A stretch of 64,000 nt of DNA, taken from NCBI RefSeq assembly GCF_000764305.2, contig NW_025947678.1, forward strand, positions 62,001 to 126,000. The letters run 5' to 3'. Under the pieces are notes generated by a model. That model was not told the origin of the DNA. It ran no database searches and saw only the letters and a list, made by a program, of their open reading frames with translations. The translations under genes and the position numbers were made by a program. The stretch comes from Hyalella azteca. Lineage: Eukaryota; Arthropoda; Malacostraca; Amphipoda; Hyalellidae. Positions 46,119-57,556 of this stretch are shown here, one piece after another; within the stretch, counting starts at the first letter, position 1; every line of letters begins with the position of its first letter.

Positions 46119-46941
46119 TAAAAAATCATAATCACTGAAGTCCACGAATTTTTCAATCAGATTTTTCTACTCCGAAAATATTTTTACTAATTTTAACATG
46201 TTTTGTAGGCAACTAAAAACTAAGAAATCGTTAATAATTGAATTCTTATCTGAATATGTTGATATTGTTTTTGTCTCAAAAAGGCACTGCACTTCTAAAG
46301 ATATTTTTTCTAGGTGTCCAATTGTAATCCGGCATCATCCAAGATTTCCGTTTTTTTAACATCCTGGCCACAAACCTCCTCTTTTTTTACACTCATACAA
46401 TTGAATTTCTTTCGAACGCTCTTATTTTCGACTGGGACTTGCTCGCATTCATCGTGCGCGGCTGAACAAAACACTCTCTGCATATAAGTGATGTATGAAG
46501 ATGTCTATGCCAGCAGCCTATTGAATTTATGCATGAGTCTTGGCAGCACAAAACCCTGGAGACTAAACGCTCGGTGTGCCAAAATGCAACCACTTCTCCT
46601 GTTAATTGATTGCGAAAAAAATTATGCGAGTTGATTCTTTTTTGCACATTTACACATTGATAAAATAAGTAGGGGAATGGAAATATGACTAGACTTTATT
46701 GTAAATATTAACACAATTAGAGGGGGTGTTCGTGTATATTTGAGCATAAAATTGGTTTCACAGGTATTGATACATTTCAATTTCCTGTAACCTTATGAAC
46801 TATATTGACGGGATGTACTTCAATTCCTCTATCTAGAATATAGTTTATCACAATTCCATATGAATATTAGCATTAACACAAATTGCATAAATATCAAAAT
46901 TCGCGCGCGCGTAAATTGGATCTCTGAATATAAGAACCTTC
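46119..46941. other. Intergenic, no gene seen
   Basis: Nothing recognisable. A CG-alternating run is at about 46902-46911. Confidence 0.5.
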
Positions 46942-47025
46942 CCTAACAAAATTTAGAGTCGCCCCAGCTTCTGGGAATCCAAATCAGAAGCTGCCGCGTC
47001 TGTAAATTTTCACTGGGTTGCATTT
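46942..47025 (-). repeat. Single-unit copy of the 6877 repeat
   Basis: On the minus strand it has the CCCAGTGAAAATTTACAGAC start, one CAGAAGCTGGGGCGACTC module and the CTAAATTTTGTTAGGGAAG end. It defines the basic unit of the repeat amplified at 6877-7156. Confidence 0.85.
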
Positions 47026-50000
47026 TAAATTATCGTCCAAACCGCAAAAAAATACGTAATTTATTATGTGTTATTTCGGCGAAAAGAAAACTAATGAATC
47101 GATTTTTTATTGCTAAGAAATGGAGAGGATAAATGCAAATTGCAGAAACCAAATGAGGGGACCTGAGTTTCCCGAAGATTTTTTCTACATTTCAGAGTGG
47201 AGTCAAATTTGCTCTAAAAATCGCGATAAAAATTGAAGCTTGGAGCCGAGACTTCTATGGAGCTTGCAGGAGGTTTAGACCGGCAACAATGGCTTGGAAG
47301 TTGCGCTCAACGGCATAAATTTCGTGAAAAATTCTGAAAAATTAAACCAAGCCGGCAAAAAGCCACCACAGCCTGTCTTTGCAGTTCATTTTTGGAGGGC
47401 GGAAAGAAAATTTTGGCTTTCCTTCAATGTGTATCAAGTTCTTTTGAAGCTAAGTACGCAATTTAAAAAATCAAGTACCTGCGATCATTGAATATTATAA
47501 AAGTTTCCTATCAAACTAGGACAAGAAGGTTTATATTATATATTGGAGTTGAGTTCTGGCAGTGATCGAGGACGCACGTAGTGTTTGCGGGTCCCAACTT
47601 TCTCACTTTTTACTATGCCGGTTTGACTTATCTCGCGAATTTTGTACCGAAACGATTTCAGTGAAAGGTTCAATTTTAGTGCAGTTCAATCAAAAATGTG
47701 CGAATAGTGAGAAAAACGGCTAGTACAAGTGTTTTATTCCCGACAAATTCTAGTGCGTGAAACGAGGGCAAGTTTTTGAAACCCTCGGCGACTGCCTGAA
47801 ACCGGAGAAGTTAGAACAATAGGTGCCTTGACGATGCTCAGGCCTCGCCTTCCTATACCCTCCCCACTCTCTTGGCCCCTACACCTCCCCCTCTCCACCC
47901 GCCTTGCGCGTTTGATACCTTGATTTCTCCACCACACCTCTGTGTTTCCCTCGCCAGCTGCAGCTCAGCTGTTTTTCCAGCCTTAATTTTCGAGGGAACT
48001 TTACTATACTCAACTCAATTCCATTGTTAACCCTTTAAAAAAAATTCATCGAAAGGACTACTTTGAATTTAGTTAGTATAGAGATAGTCTGGAACTGGAA
48101 GATATGCTCTGTGAACCATCACATGTTTTATATGAGGAGACTTATTCTTTTTAATACAACAGCATGATTCAGCACAATGCCATTACAAATAAATTGTAAA
48201 TTCAACAACTGTGAATGACATTTGAATTATCCATGCAAGTCATTCAGGTACCTTCATCAAAAACCATACTACTTAAGGTTAAATCAAATATCATTTTTCA
48301 ATTCCATAATGGATATTAGATACACTTTTTCAAAAACTGGGTGAAAGTGATTGTTCCACTGGTAATTCAAAAAAGGTCACAATGTGCCTTCATATTAATT
48401 GCCAGAGGTTAAATTATATGTATAAGGCAATGGTCACAGATAAAATGTCATTTATGTCATTGGGCCTCATAGTATTTTTTTGCAATTGATACATAATAAG
48501 TGACAATAAATGTGTAGAGTGGTTGGCCAATGCTGAGATAGATATGGCCTAAGGTTAACAAGGTCACCGAATTGAAAAAACTTCTGATTCATGTACAGGT
48601 GGCTTCTGGGCAAAATTCCAGTCCAGTTCTGATTAATGAGTTGGAATTTACTATACTTCTTGTAGACGTGTAGTACCAAACCATACATCCATCTCACCAG
48701 CAGGGTGGAATTTAGGAGGGGTGAACATGTGCACATATCATATTGGAGCAAAAATATGTACCTAATTTAATTTTACATTATATATCAGAAATTTTTTGGA
48801 ACTGATCATATTTCTAGGCTAGGTCAATCTTGAATATATGAGCTCACGTTCTCAGAATTCCACCCTGCTGATACACATATTATTAACCAGTAGTACCATA
48901 TATAGTAGTATCATTCAAGATAAAATATTTAGGCACTGTCAAACCAACACAAGTTGCCATTGTACTTAATTAAGTCTCCATTTTCCAATAGAAACAATAT
49001 GTTTAATAAACTGAAGTAATTTCTGATTTAACTTCTATCACTAACTCAAACACAATAATTTTAAAATAACAATTTCTGACAAGTAAAGCGTTTAACTGTT
49101 AAACTGTTTATGTCAAGCATTTAGTGCATTGACAACTCAAGTCTCACTAATATTAGAAGATTTAATTGCAATATGTGACTAATATAATAAGTAGCTACAG
49201 TCATAACACAAGTACAAAACATAATTTCATTTCATAACAATTCACAACATTATTTATGAATTGTGCTTGTCTGCCTGAATTATATGGTTATACCATTACT
49301 ATAAATAAAATTGGGGACTGATCTGCAGCAGATATTACCCAAAACCAAGAATCATCAGGGTAAGTAAGACAGATTTGTTGTTTTTTTGCAACATCAAGCT
49401 GATCAGATCATCAGGGTAGAACAACTTTGCACATTGAAACTTACAGGTAGAACTGTGGAATTGTATAAATTATCCCATCCCAATAATGGTTCACATATTC
49501 AATGTCAATCCAACTGATTCACTTGCTGGTTCCAAGAATATCAGCTTCTTGTTTGTTCAAAACTTCAAATATTACCCCACAGTCTCACTCAATATGAGAC
49601 AGTAAAACCCACACCATCCTGTTAAGCAGAGTATAACTCGTAAGCAAAAATTCCTAATTGTTTTCTAGCCTCAGCCCTCAGTCACACTAAACGAAACTCT
49701 GATTCACTGTAAAAATGTAATGTTTTTGCCTGTTTTGATTTATATTTTTAGGAATCATAAATAATGCAAAAACACTGACGTCATAGCGACAAAGCCGGTG
49801 ATGGTGTCATGGCCGCCAGGCCGCAACGCCTTTTTGACTGATGAATGCAATATAATAAGTTCATTCTATTACCTAATCTATTTCATTCAGTGTATACGTT
49901 AAATTACGACTAAAAATGCACTGCATACGAAATTATATTATGCCTAACGATAACTCACAGGAGCAGTTTCAACCTTCAGTGATTTTTATTATGGAATACG

Positions 50001-51692
50001 AGCTAACATGGGAATCGCCCAGGTCTAGGAGGTTGACCTGTGCGGTGGGATCGCCATTACTAATCCTGAGTAGTCAAATAATGGTGATACCACACAATTA
50101 ACAAATGAAACAGGTACAAAAGTCGCGAAAGACACTAAAAAATTATCCTGATCCCACATTGCAACTTTTTACGCTGAATAAACCTAATTTTGACCAAATT
50201 TAAACAGGTAAGACAAAGAAATATGCACACACCACACGCGCATTTCCACACGAACGTGAAACAGCTACCGGCTACCCCGCCTATCCGATGAGCACGAGTC
50301 AAAACAGAAACTCATTAAGAGCGTTTAGTCAAAAGAAGATCCACTGTAGTTTTATTTATATCAAATTTGTAACGGTTACACACCTAATTGGAATGTAGAA
50401 CGTTACATACACAGATTTGAGAGAAGATATGAAAATATTCTATTGCTGGTAATAATTGTCGATGTGAAGCTATGAGATAACTCCTGAAGAAACAACTGAT
50501 TAGGTTGTGAATTCAACGGGACCAATCTATTAATATATAAACATCTAGATATTAAAGTGCTTCTGCTGCGGTATTTTGTCTCTGATCCATGACCAAGCCA
50601 TGATTTGGTGAATGATGCAATACACCAATTAATGATGAAGATCGTGAAGGTCGAATAGTTTTCAGGATAAATGACAATAACTTAGATGGTAACGGATCGA
50701 TAAAAACGCACATACAGAGTTCGAATAATTTAATTATTTTGATCAGTTGCTTACTTTTCGCTTTTTAAATATAATTCAATGTATTAGGATGATACGTTAC
50801 CTCAAGTAATCTGCGTTAATTGCGGGCCAAATTGTGAGCTCAACTTGTAGTCTACACATGCATGTCTACCTACAATTTCACACAACCACTAAGAAGTATC
50901 AAATCATAGTTATCTATTTCCCGAATATAAAAACCTAGATTACATAATATTTTGAATGACATGTAATCGTTCCACAAATGTAATGTGATATGAGAATTTA
51001 TGATTCTACTAACCATTAATGAATATTAATAATATTACTCTGCGTATCTATCACAATTTTTGACCGACCTAATTATAGGGGCATACTTATAGGGGTCTGG
51101 TCGGGTAGTGTAGGCGTAATTACATTACGAGTTGACAGAATTAAATAAAATATTCACAATAAAACGAACACAATCAGTTTTTTCTTCTAATGTATCCTGA
51201 TGGTTTCTTTGTTCGAGTTAACTAACGGTTATAACTTTGTTTCGTTACCCTGGAAGAGAAAACTTAGAAGATTCAACATCAGGAAGGTAAAGTTAAATTT
51301 TGTATGTCGAATAAGGTTGAGATAATTATGATATCAATTAAGTTTTGGCCATCTTAGAAATGCAGTGGATGCCATAATTGACGCTCAAACAACAATATTA
51401 GTTATAGTTAGTGAAACAAAGTTACTGAATACTTCACGAAACTACCATTTGATGACTTATTCGTGATTTATATTTCATTTCAAATAAAATAATATAACTA
51501 AGAACAGAACTCACGGCATTAAATTTTATTGGTGGTTTTTCAAAACGTATTGAGAATGGCCACTCGTAGTAAATCTACAGTGCATCATCAATGAATAGGA
51601 ACCTTCAAATCATTGATGGAACGTCAGTAAACTTCGCCTGCAGTCACGCAACTTCTCGATTTATTAGTGTTTTACTATCGTGTGATGGCTGA
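47026..51692. other. Intergenic, no gene seen
   Basis: No exon with known motifs. A GC-rich patch is at 47800-47970 and a CpG-containing one at 49780-49835. A 15-bp inverted pair (AGCAGGGTGGAATTT at about 48699 and AATTCCACCCTGCT at about 48857) was noted. Confidence 0.45.
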
Positions 51693-51776
51693 AGAGGCCA
51701 CACATCAGTACGCCACTAATAATCCACCTGGCCCACCTCATAATCATAGGTGCTCCACTCATAATTTTTATTTGGG
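51693..51776. mobile_element. Right end of a third E-family element
   Basis: It ends GTGCTCCACTCATAATTTTTATTTGGG-like (last 13 bases AATTTTTATTTGG plus G), preceded by CCACCT, ACCTCAT and ATCATAGGTG motifs like the E subterminal region. The next base begins an in-frame LINE codon. No left end was found, so its extent is unknown. Confidence 0.7.
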
Positions 51777-53590
51777 AGGCCGGTTACATTACCATCACAC
51801 GTGATCAAAATATTTGAGAGGGTTGTTACCAGAAGGTTGGAGCAGTACATGGAAGAAACTGACCTTTTCAACAGAAGACAACACGGTTTTAAACGAAATC
51901 GTTCCTGCTTGTCTCAGCTACTGGAGCATCACCACCAAATCCTGGCCATGCTGGAGGAGGGGGCCGGGATGGACGTGATGTATTTGGACTTCGCGAAAGC
52001 GTTTGACAAAGTTGGCCATGGAGTGCTCTTCAGAAAATTACGACTTCTTTTCAGAAAGCTTCCTAACGGAAAGACTACAAGCTGTCGTTGTAGGAGGCTC
52101 GAGATCGAGTGAGGCTAGGGTGAAGAGTGGAGTACCACAGGGAACGGTACTCGGCCCAATCCTCTTCCTCGTTCATATCGCCGACATAGATGTGGCAGTG
52201 AATCACGCCTCTGCATCGTCATTCGCGGACGACACAAAGATACCAATGACCATAACGGATAAGAGAGACTGCAAGAGGTTGCAAGAAGACCTCGCTGCAA
52301 TATATGACTGGGCCCAAGTGAACAACATGCAGTTCAACGGGACCAAGTTTGAGGTTTTGATGTGGTACAGAGGTAGCGGAAGAGCTGGTATAGAGCACCG
52401 CTACCTAGCACCTGACAACTCGGAAATCTAGGAGTGTTGATGAATACTCGGGTCAATTTTGGTGATCACATAACGGCAAAAACCGCATGATGTAGGCGAC
52501 AGATGGGGTGGATCTGGCGGACGTTCAGAACTAGAGAAGCGGAACCAATGATCACACTCTTTAGAGCCCTTGTAATACCAATTCTTTAAAACTGCTGCCA
52601 GCTCTGGACCCCGTTCACACTCAGCGCAGTGCGACAACTGGAAGGTGTCCAGCAAACCTTCACTTCCAGGATCAGAGAAATGGAAGAGTTGAACTACTGG
52701 GAGAGGTTAATTAACGAAGAACAGATTTTCATCTATAAATAGAATATCACTTATGATGCAATATTACAGGGTTAAGGTGCCTGGGTAGGGTCGCCTGCCA
52801 AAGAACACCACTGCCCTGTATGTAATGGACCATCATGATTCCTGCCTTCCGGAACGTAGCCTTCAACACTTCTGGACAATCATATCTCGGCCGTGAGTCT
52901 AACCAGCCCTCGGTCGAACGGCCACTCGTCGAAGGACGATAAATTTTGGAACAGAACTATGATATCTGAAGCCTAACCTCAGATGCGGTGAACATAAAAT
53001 TACGTAACTTAACAATGCCCGGAAGTCATAATCGATCCGCGGCCTGGTGGTGCACGGCAGGTTCTATGCAAGGCCGGAGGAGGACAAAGCCGAGTGGTTC
53101 ACGGCTGATTGGTTGATGTCTGGAGAGATCCAAGGCGTTTGATTCCGGGCTTATTGGTGCACAAAATTGTTGGTGCATGGCTGCGCTTCCCCTGGAATAT
53201 CACTGCAGAGATGTGAGAGGTATGTCATTCTGTACAAATGGAAGATGTTAACCAGAATGGGGCCAAACTTCAAACGAGACCTTTAAGATTGAGAGACATC
53301 ACAACGAGAGAAGGGGCAGACTATGCAAGATCCCCCACAACGTAACAGATCTGCTGTCAGATTCCAATTCCTGCATGAAGGATCACTTTCCGTTGCAGGG
53401 CCGAGGCTGTTTAACGTACTACCAAAGGATCTAAGAGAGGGGGATTTCACCCTGGAGACCTTCAAGAGACGACTGGACGTGTTCCTGGGCACAATCCCTT
53501 ATCGACCTCCTTTGCAACACTACCAGCGGCGAGAAGCAAGCAACAACATCGTGCATCAGCTGACCCAAATGCGGGTGGATGAGCGATAAT
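51777..53590 (+). pseudogene. CR1/Jockey-like LINE, broken
   Basis: RT motifs in order: RPVTLPSH and IKIFERVV at the start, YLDFAKAFDKVGHG at about 51980, SGVPQGTVLGPILF at about 52127, the catalytic FADD box at about 52225, and NNMQFNGTKFEVLMW at about 52320. The C-terminal signature LHEGSLSVAGPRLFNVLPKD is at about 53352. It is disabled by a small deletion and frameshift near 52050, further stops after 52430, and an unrelated insertion at roughly 52715-53205. The 5' half is missing, cut by the E end at 51776. It lies in the intron just upstream of a protease-like exon. Confidence 0.88.
52715..53205. other. Insertion of unknown origin inside the LINE
   Basis: The LINE protein breaks off after NYWERLI and resumes with ERYVILYKWKML. 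The roughly 490 bp between have no LINE homology that I can see and no clear terminal repeats, so the borders are approximate. Confidence 0.5.
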
Positions 53591-53779
53591 CAGAGGCGGC
53601 GATCCATAACGTACAGGAGAGTTCGGCCTGGGACTGCTACGTCCAAAACAAATACCAAGGACCAAGAAGTAGGAGTTCAATCACTGAGAGAAATTTCTTA
53701 ATTGGCATTCGCATTCTAATTTTGCGGTCTGTCAGACGAAAAGGTTATAGTTTATGACAATAATTTATTGCTATATCAG

Positions 53780-53971
53780 GGTACTTACGGGTCACCTGTG
53801 ACCTTCCAATCAACATCGGGCCACCACATTCTGGCTGCCATAGTCACCATAGGCCGAACATGCAACTTAACAATGTTTCCTGAAGGCGCCGTACCACTCA
53901 GCACCCCCATATATCTTAACTGGATAAGAGACACCATATCTGCACAAGGTAAATTTAATTTATATAATTGA
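53780..53971 (+). CDS. Last exon of a trypsin-like protein, catalytic serine replaced
   Basis: Follows a 3' splice site (CTATATCAG at 53771-53779). The exon starts in phase 0 at the glycine of the region that is GDSGGP in active S1 proteases; here it reads GTYGSP, so the serine nucleophile position holds tyrosine. Downstream are a lone cysteine (TCNL) in the usual place and the C-terminal helix-like VPLSTPIYLNWIRDTI. This suggests a non-catalytic serine protease homolog or a decaying gene. The frame stops at 53971; a possible donor AAG/GTAAAT at 53949 would extend it. His and Asp exons were not found upstream, where the LINE sits. Paralogous to 57368. Confidence 0.6.
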   Translation, partial: GTYGSPVTFQSTSGHHILAAIVTIGRTCNLTMFPEGAVPLSTPIYLNWIRDTISAQGKFNLYN

Positions 53972-55462
53972 CAAAATAATTATTCTGATAATTTGGTATT
54001 GTTTGTTGGAATCAACTCATTTGACACAATGTTTTTGGCACTTCAGTGAATATTTTGTTGTGAATATGTTGCAGACTGTTATTTTTAGTCTTACAAGGAT
54101 ATTATTTTGTCAGTGAACTTACAAATTGAACTTTGAGAAGGCGTTGGGGTAATTCCATGTCCATTTGTACCATTATAACATTGTAAGTGTTGTCTGCAGG
54201 GACTCATATGACAACTTGCGTGTTATGAAGAGTCACACGTTCAGTTTCAACAATTGTAATTTAAACGGCATAATTTTGCGAAAAATGAGACAAAATAATC
54301 TAAAATTTGTCATCTGGTTCCATGGACTGCGGAGCAGGCCAACGCTTAGGTATCTGTGCCAATCTGTGCAAACTATTGTTTTTTTTTCATTTATATTTGG
54401 CTACACCGCGCCATCATCAAGATAAACTTTGATACGCACAGATCAATTTTACTCTCATGTGGTGCGAATAAAAACGATTTATGATGAGCAGGGGCAGGGT
54501 GTGGCGTGAAGGTGCGACGTACAGACGACAGCAGCTGGCCATGGCTGGTAAGATGTGGTCTTGCTTCTCGGGGCTGTAGATGACAGTTCACGAGTTACTC
54601 TTATAGTAGTTCGTAAAGTTGACAATTTATGAATTAAAACATCAACATAGTCATTTCCATCAGTTTTTATTTGTTGTGCTATTTCTTCTTATTTGGCGCA
54701 TACTTACTCTTATTCATATTAATCGATAATGAGTCGTGGTATGATCGTAAACATATATACATTATATGCGTATGTATTACCCACTTAAAATTAAACTCTT
54801 CGATCTCTGATACATTTACCTTGGTCAACGATATTCCTACCTAGTGGTTTGCAACGGTGTACCTCTGTCCTGAGGGCACACAGCGCTCACCCAGCACCCC
54901 CCAGCACCCCCGGCACAAAATATAGCCATGCATATAATCACCCGCTCTGGAGCGGCTTTGGCAGTGCACAGCGACTGTTTAGCCTGACAGTTTTTAGACA
55001 ATTTAAATTTATTTTTATTTTCCTCGCCGAGATTACTGATACTTCATTCTTACATTGAGAGGTTATATAGGCATTAGCAAGTCGATATTCCAACCGTAAA
55101 CACTATGAAAACGTTAAATCCAAACTAAGAAGCAGTGGCACAGCAGTTTTTGAACAGTTCAATTTTCATTAGATTTATGAAACTGGAGGCTTTTTATCAT
55201 TTATTGGCTTTGTACAAAAGTTAACTAGGTTTAATGTACATTTAGGATAGAATTTTTTTGCTACAAGCCGATTGATTCGTCGTTTCACAATGGGCACTGT
55301 CGAACGTAAACGTTTCTGTCTGAATAGTTGTTCAAACGGGAAAGGAAACACAATTTTTCCGTAATTCGAAGCTTTAAAATAATGACGTGATTTAAAAATT
55401 GTAACTGGAACCAGAAATGGGCACAAAATGCCGTATTATGTCACATGAATCAGATTAAGGAT
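53972..55462. other. Intergenic or intronic, no exon seen
   Basis: I looked for protease exons with TAAHC or DIAL type motifs on the plus strand and found none. Frames here have no familiar sequence. Confidence 0.45.
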
Positions 55463-55940
55463 CCCAGTTAAAATTTTGAGCCGAGACCGGCGCCGGGTTT
55501 AGCCGGGCTGGTCGCGCTTTAGCAGGATGGAGCCGTGAAACTATAACCGGTCATCTATCCCTAAAACTGCGCTGTGCCATGGCTGATATAGAGACAAAAT
55601 TCTAGCAGCTCCGCAGGGCCGGAACTCGGCGCCGTTGCAGCGCTGGTACTTGGATTGCCCGGCAGGGAGCTGAACAGAGCAGCTAAGAAGGCCGTGCATG
55701 GGGGGGGGGGCATTGAGAAAGGGAGGAGGGGTAGGGGTTGGAAACAGCTAGTGGCGGGAGAATGAACTTCATCCTTCATCTAGTTCATTCGCATAGTACG
55801 TTATTTTGGGTCAATTTCTGGAGCCAGTTATGATATTTATTTCACGTCAGTATTATAATACTTTGAATTACGTAAGAATTTTATATGCTCTTCCTGTTTT
55901 AACACGCAAACAGAAACATTTACGGTCATTCACGCGTTGC
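55463..55940 (+). repeat. Dispersed repeat D, copy 3
   Basis: CCCAGTTAAAATTTTGAG to GCCGTGCATG (55700) nearly matches 8592-8830. It is followed by a G10 run, and then by a section at about 55779-55915 that matches 44515-44650. Confidence 0.8.
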
Positions 55941-57367
55941 CAAAGCGAGATATCAATCAGTTTACCATGAGAAAGTTTTCTAACTTGGATTTGAGTGTTT
56001 CTATTGACAGAAATTCAATTGTCGTACAAAAGGAGTTATATCAAAGCACTGGTGATATTCATCATTGATAGCCCATTATTGTGAATTAAATATATTTCAA
56101 TCATATAGAGCCTGATTATACCATTTGCACTTTCATTGCCTTAGTCAGTGAGTGATATATATAAGAGTTCAAGAACACTTCATACAAAATTTTATCCTTT
56201 TTTGCTCTAGTAGTTCAGGGCTGATTTTTTTCATTTCAAGTAAATAAAAATTTCAATCACAAAAGAGCAACAGTTCCTATGATAATATACTATAAGTATA
56301 TTATCATAGGAACGGAAGATAGAGAAGGATGAACGTCTTGAAAAACTGTACTTTCTGCCGTCTGAACACTGTCACATCACTGTTCTTGACAGTGTTCAGA
56401 CATCACTGTCAAGAACAGTGATGGAAACAAATCTTATATTTGTTTCCATCTATTGGTTTGCAGCTCGTTGCTGGAAATATATGGAGGCAATTTGAGAGCG
56501 CATTCGTTTCGAAATTATTTATTCGATGACGGGGTTCGGGATGAAAAGATTCGTAATTACGAGAAACTTGACAGAATTTGGAATGAAAGGAATCTGAATG
56601 TATACATTTTCAAAGTGCAAGGGTTTCTTTAGAAAAACTAGGTTAAACGGCTTGTTTCCAATTAAAAGACACTAATAATGGATGAGAATTCATTCATAAA
56701 ATATAGATATTTCTTCTTTCGTTTCTTGGTCATCTTTTTGTCACAAGGCATCACACACTGGAGGTCATTTTCACTTTTACGTTCATTTTTTTCAAATGAA
56801 AGCTTCCTTTAGCTTGAGGAATCCAGTTAATTATATTCGAAAACATTCATTGCCTCATAACTTAATCGAAATACAGACTTCTTATTCGTCTTGTGGAAAC
56901 GTTTGATTTACATTTTAAGTTATTGCCACCGTAAACTTCTCTCGTACTATTGTAGTTGTTTCTTCACTTCTTCCTCCAAAGGCTTTCGAATACACATGAT
57001 ATTTTGATGGCTGGAGATCCCGACTTTTCTAAGCAATAAAAAACCCTGAAAATCGAGAATCTTTCCTTAAAATTGGCTTAACAAGCATATGGGAGCTTTT
57101 GTAAGAGGTAACCCTGCAGTTGGTAGCTGGAACACGCGATGCTATGTAGATATACTTTTATTCTAATAGCATACATACATTGTTAATACGCGCTCGAATG
57201 AACAATTGGTATTTATAGACCAGGCTTCAAGCAAACTCACAAAAGCATGACAAAATTTTCTAAAATAAATTACAGTCTAAGATTTTGCAGTTAGAAAATA
57301 TATGAAATCTTTGTTAATGACGTATTCTGATCTTGAAAATGTATTCAAGTTCATCTTATTATTTCAG
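55941..57367. other. Intergenic or intronic, with three perfect hairpins
   Basis: No exon recognised. Hairpins at 56273-56313, 56375-56423 and 56420-56450 are listed under findings. Confidence 0.5.
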
Positions 57368-57556
57368 GGGTCATCAGGAGCTCCATTAGTAACCAGGAAC
57401 TCAGCAGGTCGATATGAGCTCGTCTCCATCGTTACTTCTGGCACTTCCTCATGTGACGTTGATGAGTCGCACGAAATATCCGTACCTCTCGGTGTACCTG
57501 AACACGTCGAGTGGCTTGCGAAAACTTTGTACGGATCCGAGGTTATTTTATTCTGA
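57368..57556 (+). CDS. Last exon of a trypsin-like serine protease or homolog
   Basis: Begins right after TTATTTCAG, phase 0, with GSSGAPLV where active S1 proteases have GDSGGPLV. The serine nucleophile is kept, but the aspartate before it (needed for the activated active-site shape) is serine, and the second glycine is alanine. A cysteine (SSCDV) and VPLGVPEHVEWLAKTL match the C-terminal strand and helix of the fold. Stop TGA at 57554-57556; 62 residues. Same splice phase and layout as 53780, about 3.6 kb upstream, so the two are tandem paralogs. No 5' exons found within the window. Secretion and zymogen activation are expected from the family, not visible here. Confidence 0.62.
   Translation, partial: GSSGAPLVTRNSAGRYELVSIVTSGTSSCDVDESHEISVPLGVPEHVEWLAKTLYGSEVILF

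Noticed and set aside
45988..46120. Promoter or gene end near the GACAGACGGACA tract
   Set aside because: The same tract occurs inverted at 40530 as part of a dispersed repeat.
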